NCBI GenBank assembly: GCA_004794785.1
Contig: SJOL01013156.1
Location: 1,016,122-1,080,121, forward strand
DNA length: 64,000 bases
Reading direction: 5' to 3'
Source of the DNA: Opisthorchis felineus
Taxonomy: Eukaryota > Platyhelminthes > Trematoda > Opisthorchiida > Opisthorchiidae
Part shown: positions 44,038-58,201 of the stretch, one piece after another
How the letters are laid out: the number at the start of each line of letters is the position of its first letter
Position numbering within the stretch: the first letter of the stretch is position 1
The notes under the pieces: model-generated
The model's input: the letters and a program-made list of their open reading frames with translations, nothing else
Told to the model about the DNA's origin: nothing
Databases searched by the model: none
Translations under genes and position numbers: made by a program

Positions 44038-47000
44038 ATTTACACCCGTTCAAGCCTGTTCAGGCCTAATAATTCAGAGACGTCCAGCGCGCACCCGTAA
44101 GGCCAAAGAAAAGGACACCTGATATGCTCTAATAAGAACGAAACTCCAGTCCAATCCTGTCTTCGGTTTGGATTCACCAAGGTAATTGTTAGGGAAGTAG
44201 AACGGTTAGAAAGAGAGAGAGATGTGAACGCTAATTTGGTAGCTACTGCCACGTATTACTGGTTCGGTTTCAAATAAGAGTGAGAAGAGTGTCGTCCGTT
44301 CCTAACATATACCTGTTCGCCGCCACACTAGCTGCTGACAGTTAGTAGTGCTCATAAGTTTAGACCATCTGAAGGCGTTTCCGATGTTCAATAAGATAGA
44401 TATGCTAAAAGTGAAGCCATTAGTCCTTTTCTTAACCGTTTTTAGATTACCGTGTATAATTTGTTCACAGTCTTCCCCTATAAGGATCGGTTTTCGATTC
44501 CCGTTGACATAGATGGGAATCACGTAGTAAATTGAACTTCAGACAAAAACCCCCTAACTGTGCAGTCGCTATCCGTCTCCTAACAGAAAAATAGGCAGAC
44601 AATCACTAAATGCTCCACTGTACTGCTAGCTGTCCCCCTGAGCATTAACTTATTGTTCTCATGCCTTCTTAAATCCGGAGCACTCATTAGACGTATGTCC
44701 TGTGGGAATGTATTTTAAGGATTCAAATCGGTTAATCTTGCTATCTTGCTTAATTACTGTCCGTCAACTGGCTGGGGCAATAATGCGATGATGTGTGGGT
44801 CATCGTATCTCTTTCACCATCTCTGCAGCATATCATCCGGAAGCAAATTGTGTCGGCTTACTTGCACGCAGTGGCCCGTATTCAGACTGTCGGACGGGTC
44901 ATGATACTAATGCATTTAATATCGTCAACCGAATACACACACAAAGCCTGTCTACGCCATTTTTGTCACGTTTGGACTGTGCAGATGTACACGTCGCGCA
45001 TATGTTACAGCTGTACTGGAAGTGATAACGTAAGGTTAGGAGAGCACGAAGTTTGGCAAAGACTGTGGTAGGCGGTAGTATGTAAAAGTACCAAGAACGA
45101 TACTGGGGATATCAAGTAGTCAGACTCCAACTACTTCAGCTACCGATCTAAGTCATATATGAGTATACTGAGAAGCGACCTGAGAAACTGGGTTTACCAG
45201 AGTACGATTCCTAGGGACAGCTGCTGCATCACAATCTGCAGACTTCGTGCCTGTCATGACTGCCCATACCTAGACCTAAGGTTCGGTCATCAGCTGTCGA
45301 CACCGTCGTCGTAAATCACCTTCACAATGTCTTTGAAAAAGAGACCAGCTGTCGCTGATTAGCCGAAATAATGTAAGAGTAAGGTTACTTCTCCCCTCGG
45401 GTTACCAGGTGGTTTGCAGTGGAAATTTGTTAGAAGAAAGCATGGATTTGGGAACCAATGAGATAGTTTGCTTATTCTGCTACCCTGTTGATGGGCCATT
45501 TATTAATTCGGGCTTAAACACGTGATTACTTGGAGGTATAGTGTGTGTGGGGCTAATGTTTGTGGATCGCAGATTTCTGATAAACTGCAGTAGAAAATAG
45601 GTTTCCTCCTATTAAATTCTGGATCTGTTGTTGTGCCATGTTTCACTATCTCAGTCGGAGCTGGTCGAGGTTTTAGGGGAACAGCTCCAGTCGTTCATTT
45701 TAGATCCAATCCGTCTGCGCTGAAGACTATTCACTATTTACACCACGCCAGGCGTCATTAAGGATCTAAAACTGCCCTCTATACTGTCACCAGTTCTACT
45801 ATGTTGACACTGGAAGGCGTGGAAATTTCCTCCGCCTTTGCCGTCAGTTACTGTGAAGTAAATCTTATCCCTCCACAGAACTTTTGAAATTTCCAATTTT
45901 TTTTTCCTGCTTAGTGTCATGCACGTTCAGCAGTTACCGAGTCTTCAACTGGCGTTTCACATTCACACGCATTTCCTGGTGTCTCATGTGTTTTTTATTT
46001 GCGTTTACCAACTCTGATATACAATTTCCCAAAACTCGATCACCCTTGGCTTGATGAAATCTTCGCATCAAAAAGGACAATTCTTCTAGCCGTAAATTCA
46101 CTAATTGTCTCGCAAAGTCTTTTGATGAGACGACATCTCAACTGGTTACAAGCTCCCCCAAATTTCTGGGTCACTAGGAATCAAAGTGAAATTCACTGAT
46201 GTGGATGGAATGATATTTAATAACAACAAGTTGAAAGATCTCACTAAGGCCTAAAGTAACGTAGGCTTAGGCCAGGGAGTATCTTCGATTACGGCTTGGT
46301 TTTTTACTTCTACGGTTGAGTGGTCCAAGTGGGAACATCTGGGTTCATAGAATTCATCTTTGCCAATGGACATCTGATAATTGAAGCATTCTCAACCAAC
46401 ACGGTTTGAAATAGCATCTCGCAAATTGTACCCTTTGTAAGGAGTTTAGATTTTTAAGCCAGTCGGAAGGACCATTATGGTCATCCGACGGGGGCCTAGA
46501 AAAGCGGCGAGGTAAGTGCAAGTGAACTGTTTAAGAAAATCTGTTCCTTCAAAAATAATACCAAACGAAAACACTGTGTGGTGTTCCTAGGGATGGTCAT
46601 TACCCAAGAAGGTAGAACGAAAAACCTCGCTTTCGAAAACAACCCATTACTTTCTTGCTGCCAAATTCTTTGGTATAATAGCTGTCGGACCGCTGCATTC
46701 TCGATAGGCTTACTCAGCTGTTTTCGATCGATCTGCTGTGTGCGAGTGATATAAGCGCTTGTTCAAGGAGCGACTAGCTACTTTGCGCTAATGCTCTTGG
46801 TCTGTTCACACCACGGGTAGCGGATGGTTTTGTTCATGTGTTGAATCGATTGAGATTAAAGGCGTACCTTGCCTGCACGCGCATAACTTTATGTGCGTGT
46901 TTGCAGCAGTCATTTGGATGCAACTTTTCGAGGTCAAAATTGAATGTGTGTGATTCGGTACAGTGTTTACTCGCGTGCTAGCAATTACTCCTTCACGATA

Positions 47001-49753
47001 TCCGCTTTGAAATCTCACGGAAGTTCTTCCGTCCTGGAACCGCGAACTATCAAAGTAACAAAAACTTATCGGTTCACATATAGCAGAAACGTAATGAGCG
47101 TTGACATGCTTGTTTCCAAGCTGTTTTTGTATCTATACGTTTCCTCTCGTTTTTCCCTGTGCAGCGAAATATAAATAAAATGAAAATTACCCCACGATTG
47201 AATTCATCCATGAAGTGTGGATTTTTAGGGTCTCTCTTCAGATCATTGCGTAGACTGAAAACACACCGGTTGGTCGATTGCTTTATTTTTTGCAAAGACC
47301 ACAGTGTTTTTAGTTTTCATTCGAATGATGGACTTTTTTTCAGGTTTTCACGTGTTATGAACTCCTTTGTTTGTACGGTGAGCTCTTCTCCATTATGTAT
47401 TCTTGCTAGCTGTTATCCGTGTGGGCGGGTAGTTCATCATTTGGTTCTCGGTTATATATGCTGCCGACGGTGATAGTCTTCCACCCTTCCATGTAACTTG
47501 TTCGGAAGCATGTGGTGAGGCGAAATGAAATTCTGCTCCTCGGTTTTACCACTCTCTCACTACCCAAATCGGTTGCGTAATTAATGCAAGGCCCTGTTGT
47601 CGTGACTAATCCGTGCAGTAGTCACTGCATTCCTCAACATTTCGAGCATTTCATTTGGCACAGATTACCGGCGTGTAGTCCGATCTACTCGACAGTCGTC
47701 CACGTATATTTCTTACACTGGACCCTGGATACAACCACTTCTGCGTGGCTGTTTCACTACTGCATCTTTTAAGCATAGTTAAAATTCTCGTCTCTGTCTG
47801 AATTCGGACAAGTGGTTTGCCAAATTTTCATTTGGATTTGCTAAATGTTGGAGGCACACGTTCGTTCATTACGCGGCGAATTTGAGTTGAACATAAACTT
47901 GAGAGTATAGCTCTACATTCTGCTTTGTGCTCATCCTACGGATATTTCCATCAGACAGTACCGCAAGGCAGGAAAGTTGGTTAATTCTGATAGTAGTCAT
48001 GGTTGATGAGCACAATCAGACTTTGGGACAGCCGTCGGTTGCCGCAGGTAGGCAGGATGGGCCGATAACTTAACAGTTAAACTCTTAACCAGTTAAGAGT
48101 TGACTTTGGACAACTTGTGTCTCTGCTCTAAAGTCCGCGGGGACATGTCAAATGTGCGAAGATACAGTGTGCGCAAGGACTGATTTTTTAGCTGTTGAGA
48201 TATGGTGAGGCATTATTAAAAGTTCCGTTCAGGTGCTCTTCTGAACTATAATACCCGAAGCTATGAAAACTTCACATGAAGATATAATCTTCGTTCGACC
48301 TTCATCTTTTTGTGTGTTTACATCAGTGCATTTGAGGAATCTCCCTGTGATTCGGGTTTCGTTTTTTTCGCTTGTTGACCAATAGCTCTTCCCACTCTAT
48401 CCATTTGCGGTGGAATTACGCGAAAAACGGAAGACTCTGTGAAGTAAATTCCAGGCGCGCCATCGAAACACAAAATTACCGTCGTAATACTTGGGGTTTC
48501 CTACACGCTACTCACCAAGATGGATGAGACAGGATCACTCTACGGCGAAATACACCCAGTTTAACAGGAACCTTAGTTGAATTTTCTGTTTGTGAGTTTC
48601 TTTGGCTGGATGTGTTTCACAAGGCTACTTCATGCTCAGCTTGGTGCGACATTCGAGATGTAGCAGTATATTTTCCCGACAGAACACATTACTCATAAGG
48701 TTGCTGAAGGGTGAGATCGGTGGTGAGCTCTCGGAGAGTTTTCGGCAACCGCATAAGCATTCTAGACAGTCAGTCCTCTCGATAAGTTTTTCAGTGGTAG
48801 TTTTCAGTGCTGTGGTCGTACTGTTTCAAAGAATATATCGGGCTGACGTTTACTTTAATCCATGAAGAGACATTCAAAGTTTATTATAATCAGCTAATAT
48901 TCCATAGTGTAATTATTACTTTGAGTTCATACTCTGTGACAAGTTTATTGTGAACATCAAAACAACCCAGTTGCCGGAGATCACTGCCAAGTTGTATTCG
49001 ACTGGTCAGCATGAAATTCGTCGGAAATAGGGCTAAAGTGTGTCGAATGGTAGGAAGAGAATAAGGCATAAATCACAATTCTTTCGAATTGTTTTCAATT
49101 GACATCTGGGTTCAGTCATGTGATCTAATGTACAAGGGGTTGACACGCTTCCAGTGTGTGATACGTATCCGTATACACGTGCTTTGTGAACAGGAAATCG
49201 GTGCATTCCGTAGGTTTTATCATTTTCTCACATGTGCAGGCCGACAGTAGGACTGTTGTTGCCTTCACTAAGTGAGAGCACAGGCTATTCCCCGGTGAAC
49301 AACTTTCAGGTGTACTGTGGAGCCTTAGACAGCGAATAATAGTCAGCTCCTTAATGGGGTTTCGATGTAAAGAATCACTTCATGAGGATTGTTTTTAATT
49401 AAAATCTGTCCCTGTTGAAATGAATGAGGACCCCTCCCGACTAGCGTCACCATAAGACAAGGATAACAACGGTCTTGAAAGGCGTCTTTTATCCATAAGA
49501 AACACAACGGAGAAGAAGTGGCGTTAACCTTCGCCCACTCTGCTATCTATTTTAAGGTGCTCCTGTGAATCCAGAGCATTCATTACCGGTGTGTTTTGTC
49601 GGGCTGGTTTTGACGTGAGAATCGGCTCGTAATATGTTCAACATCCACTTCCATCCAGCCACTCACGGCAACAGCAGGTCAAATAGTTTCAAATAGTGTT
49701 AGGTTAGCCATTCCTGTGATGTTTCACAATTGAGAAAGCTAATACCGGCCTAC
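44038..49753. other. Intergenic spacer, middle part
   Basis: I see no supported gene or element. A weak integrase-like peptide at 44795-44870 is discussed in the findings. Confidence 0.5.
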
Positions 49754-49938
49754 CTGGCACACACTGACCTGTCTTCCAGCCTTGAAATGGAACACACCAA
49801 AACATCCATATCGACCATAGTGGCCATAGACTTTGTTGGTGCAATACCACTGATTCGGGTGAATAAGCTCAAAGGAACACGAAGCTAGCCAGATTGTCGT
49901 AGGAAGTAATATGGAGAGAGCTGTGTAGGGGCGTACAG
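49754..49938 (-). CDS. Candidate exon of a claudin-like tetraspan protein
   Basis: On the minus strand the acceptor ctacatgatttcccag precedes an open frame to donor CAG|gtaggc, 185 bp. It encodes a hydrophobic segment (YTALSILLPTTIWLASC) followed by an extracellular-like stretch with W-Y-C, YGHYGRYGCFGVFHF and V-S-V-C-Q. A first membrane span followed by W, then G-x-x-G/G-V-F and C, recalls the first loop of claudin/LHFPL/stargazin-type proteins, but the diagnostic W-GLW-C-C spacing is not exact. No companion exons were found, so this is a candidate only. Confidence 0.3.
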
Positions 49939-52439
49939 CTGGGAAATCATGTAGAAAGATTGTAGCTACTTCAACTTTTGGGTGGAAAAAACAAGAAGCA
50001 ACATCGAAACTGGGTTTGCTCAAGTATGACTTCCAGGAGCATGCAATGCTTCAACTGCTTAGCCCTTCATTTATGTGCACGTAAACAGTCCCTGCAAATC
50101 TAAGCGTACAGTGGCCGTTCATGAGTAAGTCGTAGGAGGGGATAGCTAGCGTTACTAATTTGACAGTTTGCTTTGACAGTGGTTATCTTTCAAAGCGAAA
50201 CTGTCTTTCACTTTCTATGCGTGACGGCATAGAACCCTTGTTAAACTGGCCTTCAGAGCGGAAAAATTACTTGTAGTCTGATGCAAAACTGGAGTAAAAG
50301 TTGCTTCTTTCAAGCGCTGGTGTCGTGTTGGTCGTGTCGAGGTAGAATTTCTGGATAATCACAATGAATGCGGTGGTTAGCAAAAGAGTGTTTTTATTGG
50401 AAGCAAATCAGCAGCTCTGGCCGTCGGATTCGTTCGTTAATACGCGAGAGGTATTCACTTTAAAGGTCAGTTTGGTCTTTTAAATCCCATACTGATGGCA
50501 CATTAGCTGCTGTCGCATATCTGAAAGATGAAAGCCCTTTCCGTATAGCATCGGGTTGTCAATACAAGCATACAGATATAAAGCTTCCAAGTGAATGGTG
50601 ATAGTGCATGATCTAACAAACCGTACTATTTTGGAAGTGACATTGCATCGTTTGACCTTGTTGTGACCGACAGAGTGTGTAAGTGTAAGTACATTAAGGT
50701 CACTCTGTCTCGAGACGCTGAAAAAGCTGTGGTTCGACAGTGCATGACTGATTTAGAATACCGGACCACTCAGCCAAGATATTTCGAATTCATTACCGTA
50801 ATTTAACCTGTGAACTCTTCAGTGGAAATAATGATTCATCTCAGTTTCCAAATCAGTTGGAAATTTGTGAACCTAGAGTTAACTGTATGCACGATACCGC
50901 TGAATGAACTCGCCATCTCAAGTGAAGTACGTTTAGACATGTCACACGTCAAGTAAAGAGACGCAGAAGTTTGGAATGTAGTTCCGTTACAATAAAGTCG
51001 GGTTTCTGAAGTCCTCATAGTGTGAGGACTAGAGCGAAGCAACGAAACCTCAGTATAAAGCCGGGAGCTTAAGCCTGCTTGAGAATAATGGACAAGCAGA
51101 ACAGGAGGCAACAAGTGTTGGGAAATCAAACGAATACCAACTTCGGGGGCGAAAAAGGCAGCATATCACCAAATATCGCCAAGCAAATGTGGGCTCAAAC
51201 CTTCTGCCGATCAGTGCAATCAGAATTTTTTACTCGGTTATGTGGGTCCAAGAACTTTTGAGGCAGCATGTCTGGCTTCCGTGTTCCTGCTTATCTGCAC
51301 CAGCTTATGACACCACATACCTACTCGAGCAACTTTGCTACCAACCCCTTTGTATATAACTCATGCATATGTATATCATTTTTGTTTTGGTTCCATGGTT
51401 GAATAGCACGGGACATTTACTTTCTATCGATACGGAGTTTATTTTATTCGTCATTTCAGTATCATGCACATGAATAGTTGATGATATAATACGTGCACAT
51501 TCAATGAAAAAGGATCGTAGCCATCCGAGGAGCATAAAAACAGTACGGCTGTATTTTCACTGGGACAAGAGGTTAAGATCAATTGCATAAATCAGGGAAG
51601 TTATGTTTTCCAATTTGCCTGTAAATCACTATCACGATGAAACATTTCATCGGAAACCCATACAATTCCGATGTTAGAAATTCATAGAATTTGTGTGTTC
51701 CTTAATTTTACGGTCAATTTTTTGCTGGTCTGTTAAAACCAGTTAAAAGGTGGGAGTTTACAAAACTTGCCTTTGCCGATGATTTAATATAGACAGGAGT
51801 GCGAACTTGAAATGCTGATTGGCGTACTATGAACACAGGACCTTTTCAAAAGCTTATCTAAGCCAATTTTGAAGGACCGGTAAATCGACATGATACAGAG
51901 GAAGAAACGATTTTACATTCATTCTACCGTGGCAGCGTTGCACGGCTGCAAGCGAAATAACACGAATTGCTCAAGGTGAGTGTCCCGTTCACAAGGAAAC
52001 CTGTTCTTTTCATATACAGACTACTCTCAGGTGAGGACAAAATTCGCTTTCCTCAAGGATAGTCTTCGCGGAGCAGTTGACTTCACTGGTTGCCGACTTA
52101 CGTTTACCCGGAAATCCGTGACAAGTCAGTTAGGCAAAAATGTGTGTGTGTAGTCAACCGCTCCCATGAAGGTTTAAAATAAGCAATGACATATCGTATG
52201 AAAAACTAGCTGAGGTTAGCGTGTTTGATTATCCATACAGAGTAAGATTAGGATAGATGCTACATGTAGCGGTTAGTGATTAACACGAAATTTTCGAATG
52301 CTGACCAAGATCAGCAAACGGATCTACACACCAAATTCTTCAGGTGGATGATTAGCTTGTGCATGATGTCAGTGACCTTACCTTTTGACTGTTTCTTGCA
52401 ACAGGCTGGCCGATCATCATCATCATCAGCTCTAAAAAC

Positions 52440-53830
52440 TGCGTGCTCGTACAGTGAGTAGAGCTGCTACGGCTTTTTTCGCCGATGATCTGGGAAGGTA
52501 GGGGTAGATATCTACTCGGTGAAGGCGGTAACCAATATGATTGCTGCGTGAATACGGGGGTGCGAGTAAACTTTCAGTTGGAGAGATCGTGTGGAGAAGC
52601 TATGCATTGAAGGCAATAGGCTGGATGTGTGAGCGCCACGAAGTACGCGCGTGAGATATGTCTGTCAATGTTTCCAATCACTGATTTGTTCCGTTTCGCA
52701 GTCTCTATACAGAAAGGTATCAACGACCAGCACAGTTGAGTCCACTTGTAATGGCTTTTACGCTTCACTCCCAAGCTATTGCTTTACCTTCACCGGCTCG
52801 TTTTCACTCTCCGCTGGTTGTACGAGAAAGGACTGTTAGAGGAACTTGGTGGAGTGACATACGGAGCACCTGGACTAGCCAGCGCAACCTATGGAGTCTG
52901 AACAGTTCATCTATCGTGGGAGAATTATTTCTTCCAAAAAATCATTCAACGTACTTCAGCATTACTGATCCGGTGTTCCTACCAGACTCGGTCAATGCTC
53001 TGAAGGTAACGATAGTCAAACACCAAAAGCTTTTGACGTCCTCGGCGCGCAGCGGCTAGGTTTCTGACCCGTACAGCAATATGGATTGCACCGCAGCATT
53101 GTAAACTCGACCCTTGACGGATAAGCTGATGTCACGTCTACGCCACAGGTGATGCAAGTTCACGATAGCTGCTCTGGCTTCCCCAATCCGGATAGAAGTA
53201 TTATTTTTGGCTAGGCCATCGGGACCGATACAACTACCCAGGTAGACATATTTGTCTACTATCTCAGTCGGTTCGTCCGAAAGCATGAGGTTCAGATTCG
53301 AGACCTCCCAGTCTTGTTCACCACTCTACACTTTGGAGGTGTGAAGCGCATGCCAAACCGTCAGGCCGAATTGTTCAGATTATTTAACGTTGTCTGCAGT
53401 ACAATGACGTCAGGTTCATGAAGATCTACGTGGTCCGCGTACTCGACACCTGCAAGCGAATGCCCTGAGAGCATTTTGGCCCCAAAGGCATTAGAAGCTG
53501 GGAGTGAGCGTTCCATGATCATATCACTGGCGAAGCTGAGGAGGAAGGGTGGAAGAGGACAGCCTTGCCTGACACCATTTGATGTAGTAAACTCAGGCAA
53601 GAGATCTTCGTAGACCTTCCGGCGTCCACAAGATTTGACATGCAGCGCATTAAGGAGCGTCAAGAATTTATGGAGACAACTTTGCTCCATAGACAGTGCG
53701 ATAGTGTCCGCAGTCCATAGAGTCACAGAGTCCACAGGATCAAAGGCAGTCTTCAGGTCAAGAAAGAATACCATTGTTGGTTGCTGGGGCCAGTTTCAGA
53801 ATATGTTCCAGTTTTGTTAGATGGATCACT
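52440..53830 (-). mobile_element. RTE-type LINE, minus strand, intergenic
   Basis: The minus strand reads M-V-F-F-L-D-L-K-T-A-F-D-P-V-D, LLPEFTTSNGVRQGCPLPPF, V-E-Y-A-D-H-V-D-L (53430-53441, YADD changed to YADH), L-S-D-E-P-T-E-I-V-D-K-Y-V-Y-L-G-S-C, ARAAIVNLHHLWRRRDISLS and L-L-Y-G-S-E-T, down to the 3' part near 52600. A short (ATC)n run at 52417-52430 lies by its end. It is inactive as written. Confidence 0.82.
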
Positions 53831-55844
53831 CGGGATTCTCTGCCTTTTTTGGAGAGTGATGGATATAGACCTTCTGGTCCTGGTGTCTTTTCACGTTGCA
53901 GTAAGGATATTTCTTATCTTATTAATCTGGCCGACACCTCACCATATGTTCACTTTTGAATGTTTCGTACTTCAAACAATTTTGTTTTTAGTTGGCTGTA
54001 TCTGTTTTAGGAGGTCAATTAAACCTGTCATTAATGACTTATGGAATGTCACCTTCGCGGCTGCAAGATGGGATTCCCAGGCACGGCTTTTGCTGCTATT
54101 TGACGATGTTTTAAGGAAAGTTGCACAGAACGTTGTGCATCCCTATTTCATCTAAGAACCCACGGACAAATTGGTTGCAGATGAGACTCGAAAAGAAGCT
54201 GGCTGGCCCCCAGTTGAACAACTTAATTACGCAGTTTTACTTAGTGAGTTTTTGTCCATGAAGCTGGTAACAATTCAAGCCACAGGCCGTTTGTATCGCG
54301 AAACATCTTTGTACGAAAAGAAAGGACCAGTGAGCATGTGAGAATCGGTTTGGAAGCATCCTGAGCGATAGAGTCATGTGTGATTATCAGCGCCATTGTG
54401 AGTCACCAGTTAGCAACCCTAATATGGAGGGGAAAGACACAATCCTAATTCCGATTCACGTAATCTTACTTCCTCACCCACAGGTTGTAATTCTTATCTA
54501 CTCGAGCCAAAAAAATTTAAACCTTGTCCTAGATTGGATACAATTAACAACGAATTCGGCTGAATTGGTTTCGTCATGTACCAAAATTGTAAACTATTCA
54601 GTTGGCCTAACAGAGGCTTTTTGTCAAAATTGGAACATTTTCAGTCCTTAGTTCACTGATTGTTTTCGGAGCTGTTTTGAAACATTGATTTTAATATTTC
54701 CCTCATTTCTGCCATGTAAGAGAGCTACAAGGGGTTTATACAGCCTTAATTTCAATCCTGTTTCTAAGCCTCAGTACATTCAGGCACTTATAAACTCCAT
54801 ACTGATAATGATGGTATCCTTCAGGTGTTCAGACGAAATCTTTAAATAAAACGGTAGGCAGATATGGCTCAGGAAGGGAGCACATTTTCGCCAAATGATA
54901 TGTTCTAAGTCAGATGTCTCAATAAAATCATTTGACCTGGACGATATCCAATTTGTTGAACAGGGTCACTGGTGGGCGGAATCACACCTTCCCTACCAAG
55001 CCTTCTAAACTGCCTGGGTTACCTCTGGATAACGGTAAAAGCCGTTAGGAAATAGATGAAAAAGAGGCAATATAACTGGGACGGTGCCCTGGCCAGACCA
55101 TGACCATGAAGAAACCCGAATGATGCGATCATGTTGATGAAGTTATCTTAAAATGAAGGGAGGGTTAGGAAGACCAACTCCGCCACACGCTCGTGTATAA
55201 CAGGAAACTGTTACAGGGAGAATCCTGAGGTGAACTGCGTTACCAGCCCAGCTACGGTTATTCCGGTGAAATGGCGCTGATCTCAGATTCTGTCAGACTA
55301 CTTGCTAGTAGACTGATTTACAAAAGCTTTTGCCATCTGCCAGTCTCAACGACAACCGTACTTCGATGCACGCAGCACTCGGAACTACCGTTATAGACCA
55401 TTCTGTTGCAAAAAAAAAATCCCGACAACTCCGCAACATCCTACGCGTATCCGGATTTCCAAAAATTCCTTACCCGCCTTGATTAACGATCTGCACACAG
55501 TGACAGAAATACTGACCATGTAGTCTCATCCGTGTTTTTTCACAGTGCTGTGCGAAGGCGAACTCATTTGCAAACGATATTCCGAGCCGAAAAACAAACA
55601 AAAGCCTTACACGCAAGAGAAGACATCTATTGAATATTACCAACTCTCCTCACATTACCATGAATAAATCAGCAGCTCAGAGGAAGGATCATGTCACTGC
55701 ATGTGTGGAACTTCCTTCTGAGAAGCTGTCACCCGAGAAGCCATTCAATACGTGGTCACGTAATGTGGTTCCTAGTATTGAACAATGAGTGGCATTATGT
55801 CCCGTCTTAGTGAGAGCTAATCACACCGCTGACCAAACACTCAT

Positions 55845-55935
55845 GGCCAAACGGTTATGTGTTCAACCACTGACCCGAAGTTCGCGGGTTCAAAACTCTC
55901 TGAGTTTCGTGGGCTGTGCACTACTGATGATTCCC
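55845..55935 (+). other. tRNA-like element (SINE head or decayed tRNA)
   Basis: 'catggccaaacggttatgtg' contains an A-box match (TGGCCAAACGG) and 'ttcgcgggttcaaaactctc' a B-box match (GGTTCAAAACT). No 7-bp acceptor stem was found flanking them, so a functional tRNA gene is not supported. Confidence 0.35.
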
Positions 55936-56549
55936 AAGAGGGATGAAACAGCTGTACAGTGCTTCCCGGATTTCAGCATAGCTTGACTTCACTGACAGAA
56001 TGAAACCTCAATTGAACATTTATCCATGCTAACAATCCTGGAGCTAATCAGGGCGTGAAAATTTTTAACTAGCTTCAGGTTTGATAGCCGCACTAGTCGT
56101 TCTCCCTTTGAGAGGTGAACGCAATTAACTTGCAAGAACATAAAATGCACTAAATGGCACGACTGTGTGATGATACTCATAAAGTCTGTTGCCAGCGCAA
56201 CTGATCTAAAGAAAAGAGGAAAGTGAGAATATAACGTTCCAGAGACCTTCCCTTTGTTGTTCTGCTTGATTTATGGACAAATATATCGGGCAATTAAAGA
56301 TCAACCTACTAGCAAGACTACTTTAGATTATGGAGCAAATTTTTTATTCAAATATCTTCCTCTTTACAACTTAGGATCTTGATTCTTGAGGCACGTAGTT
56401 TTGGCTCGTTTTAGTACACCTAGCGAAATAATTCCATCTAATTTCCCCATTTTTCCTAATTGCTCCTCTGATTTGTCTATCGTGTTAAGGACACAGTTAC
56501 TTTCATGGTACCTTAGGAGTCCTCAGTGGAATACAATAAGTTCTGTTCG

Positions 56550-56612
56550 CCGAGTTTGACAGTGCAATCTAACTGGCAAAGCTGGGAAAACAACGTACCC
56601 GAGCTACCTTTA
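56550..56612 (+). repeat. ~90-bp dispersed repeat, partial + copy
   Basis: 'gtgcaatctaactggcaaag' and 'aacaacgtacccgagctacc' match the second half of the unit at 21965 and 35775. Confidence 0.4.
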
Positions 56613-58201
56613 CTACACATCGCTAACCAGGATTTTTTTAGTTAGGCAGTATTACCGGGCACATTGTAATATTAAAGACTTATATTCTCATCCGAACCAA
56701 GAAGAATAAATTTTTCGTCATCACTAAACACTGCGTTCTCCGGTTAGTTCTTCCAAGTGACACAATCCTCTGCCGTCTTTAATATCTTCTGCATTTGGAT
56801 ATTGTACCAGCACGGGATCATCTTCATCTCCCCATTTCATTAAATGAGGGGCAGATTCCGAAATTCTCCGGTATCGTTTATACGTGAGTGGGAGCCCTTT
56901 GGCTTCGATGTACCGGTTATCTCACTCGATGTAGCCATCATCGCTCCTCGTTTGGTTTTCTTAGCCATTTACATCTTAATACCTTGTCACTTTGTTAAAC
57001 ATTTTCCATTTAATAGGATAATAAGCCATCTGATACTAATTTTTACTCATTTGTTAGTTAACCCATTCAAATCTTCTGTCCGCCATCTCATCTCAAGGGC
57101 ATATCCTAACAGTAAACCCAACTGGAGGTCAGTAACTTGACCGACATGGTTGTGAAAGTTGTGGCTCCCTGTGTGTGAAAAATTCGCCTCTGCATACTAC
57201 TCCCGTGAAGATACTGCGTGCACAATGCCATTCTAGTTTTATTGGTCGTATTAGCCTTTGGCATCTCCGCAGTATTTTGTAAGGAAACTCCGTATGCTCA
57301 CGCATTTCACTACACACTGCCTAGTCGTGTTTGGGGCAGAATCATGTCAAATGTATATATCCTGAGTTAGGCAGGGAGAAGATACGTATGCAAACTAGAA
57401 TTGGTCTAATTCTGTGTAAGTAGATGAGTCCCTTACATCCCCAGCATAGCACACAAACGCATGATTAGTCCTAAAATGTAATCAGGCGAAAAGATATCTC
57501 GCCTTTCCACACTGCTCACACGCTATATTAATCACGCAGGCCTTCCTTAGATCACCCTAAAAGTCGGTTTCAGTTAGATATTTCAAATTCGCTGCATCGT
57601 GGGTATGTTTAACGTTGGCCTATGAAAACCCAAAGCTTGTTCATCTAGAATATTAGTACAACAGTGTGATTGAAAACGAATTTACGCGCATTTAAGGGTT
57701 TGCACAATCTGAGTGAGAAAACGTTGCGCATGGTAGCCGAAGTCTCATAACCAACATAATCTGACTGCACGCGTTCATTCCTCTTAGCCCGACAGCATAC
57801 CTGTGTAAATTTTTGACACCAAAAATTCAGGCGACCGTGCCAAGTGTGGGTGGTTGCGAGACCACTGATTGCGCTATTGTCCTTGTTCCACTCGTGATGA
57901 AGTCACGTTTTCGTAGATTGCAGGTATAACATAACACACGTTCGCACAACCAAGCTGTTTTTATCAGTTTCACAACTTCTAGTGGGTGTTAGCTCTAATC
58001 CTTGGATGATTCTGAAGGGATTCACGACTAGCTATAGCAGTCATCGCAGGTAGGAGAAACTTAAACTAACCTGGATTTTCTTCCAAGGTGGAGTAAAAAC
58101 AACTAGTCCAATCGTAACCAGCCAATAAATAAAACCTTCACAAAAGATGTGATTGTTGGTAAAAATGAAACAATAACGTTCGCTTCCCTAAAGCATTCTG
58201 A

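Larger units (their letters stand above)
53831..58201. other. Intergenic spacer, right part
   Basis: It holds the tRNA-like element at 55845 and a partial repeat at 56550. Nothing else is recognised. The paxillin 3' UTR on the minus strand should end in its right part. Confidence 0.5.

Noticed and set aside
53781..54155. 124-residue hydrophobic ORF on the + strand
   Set aside because: It starts inside the antisense of an RTE element and shows no domain or splice context. It is probably chance.
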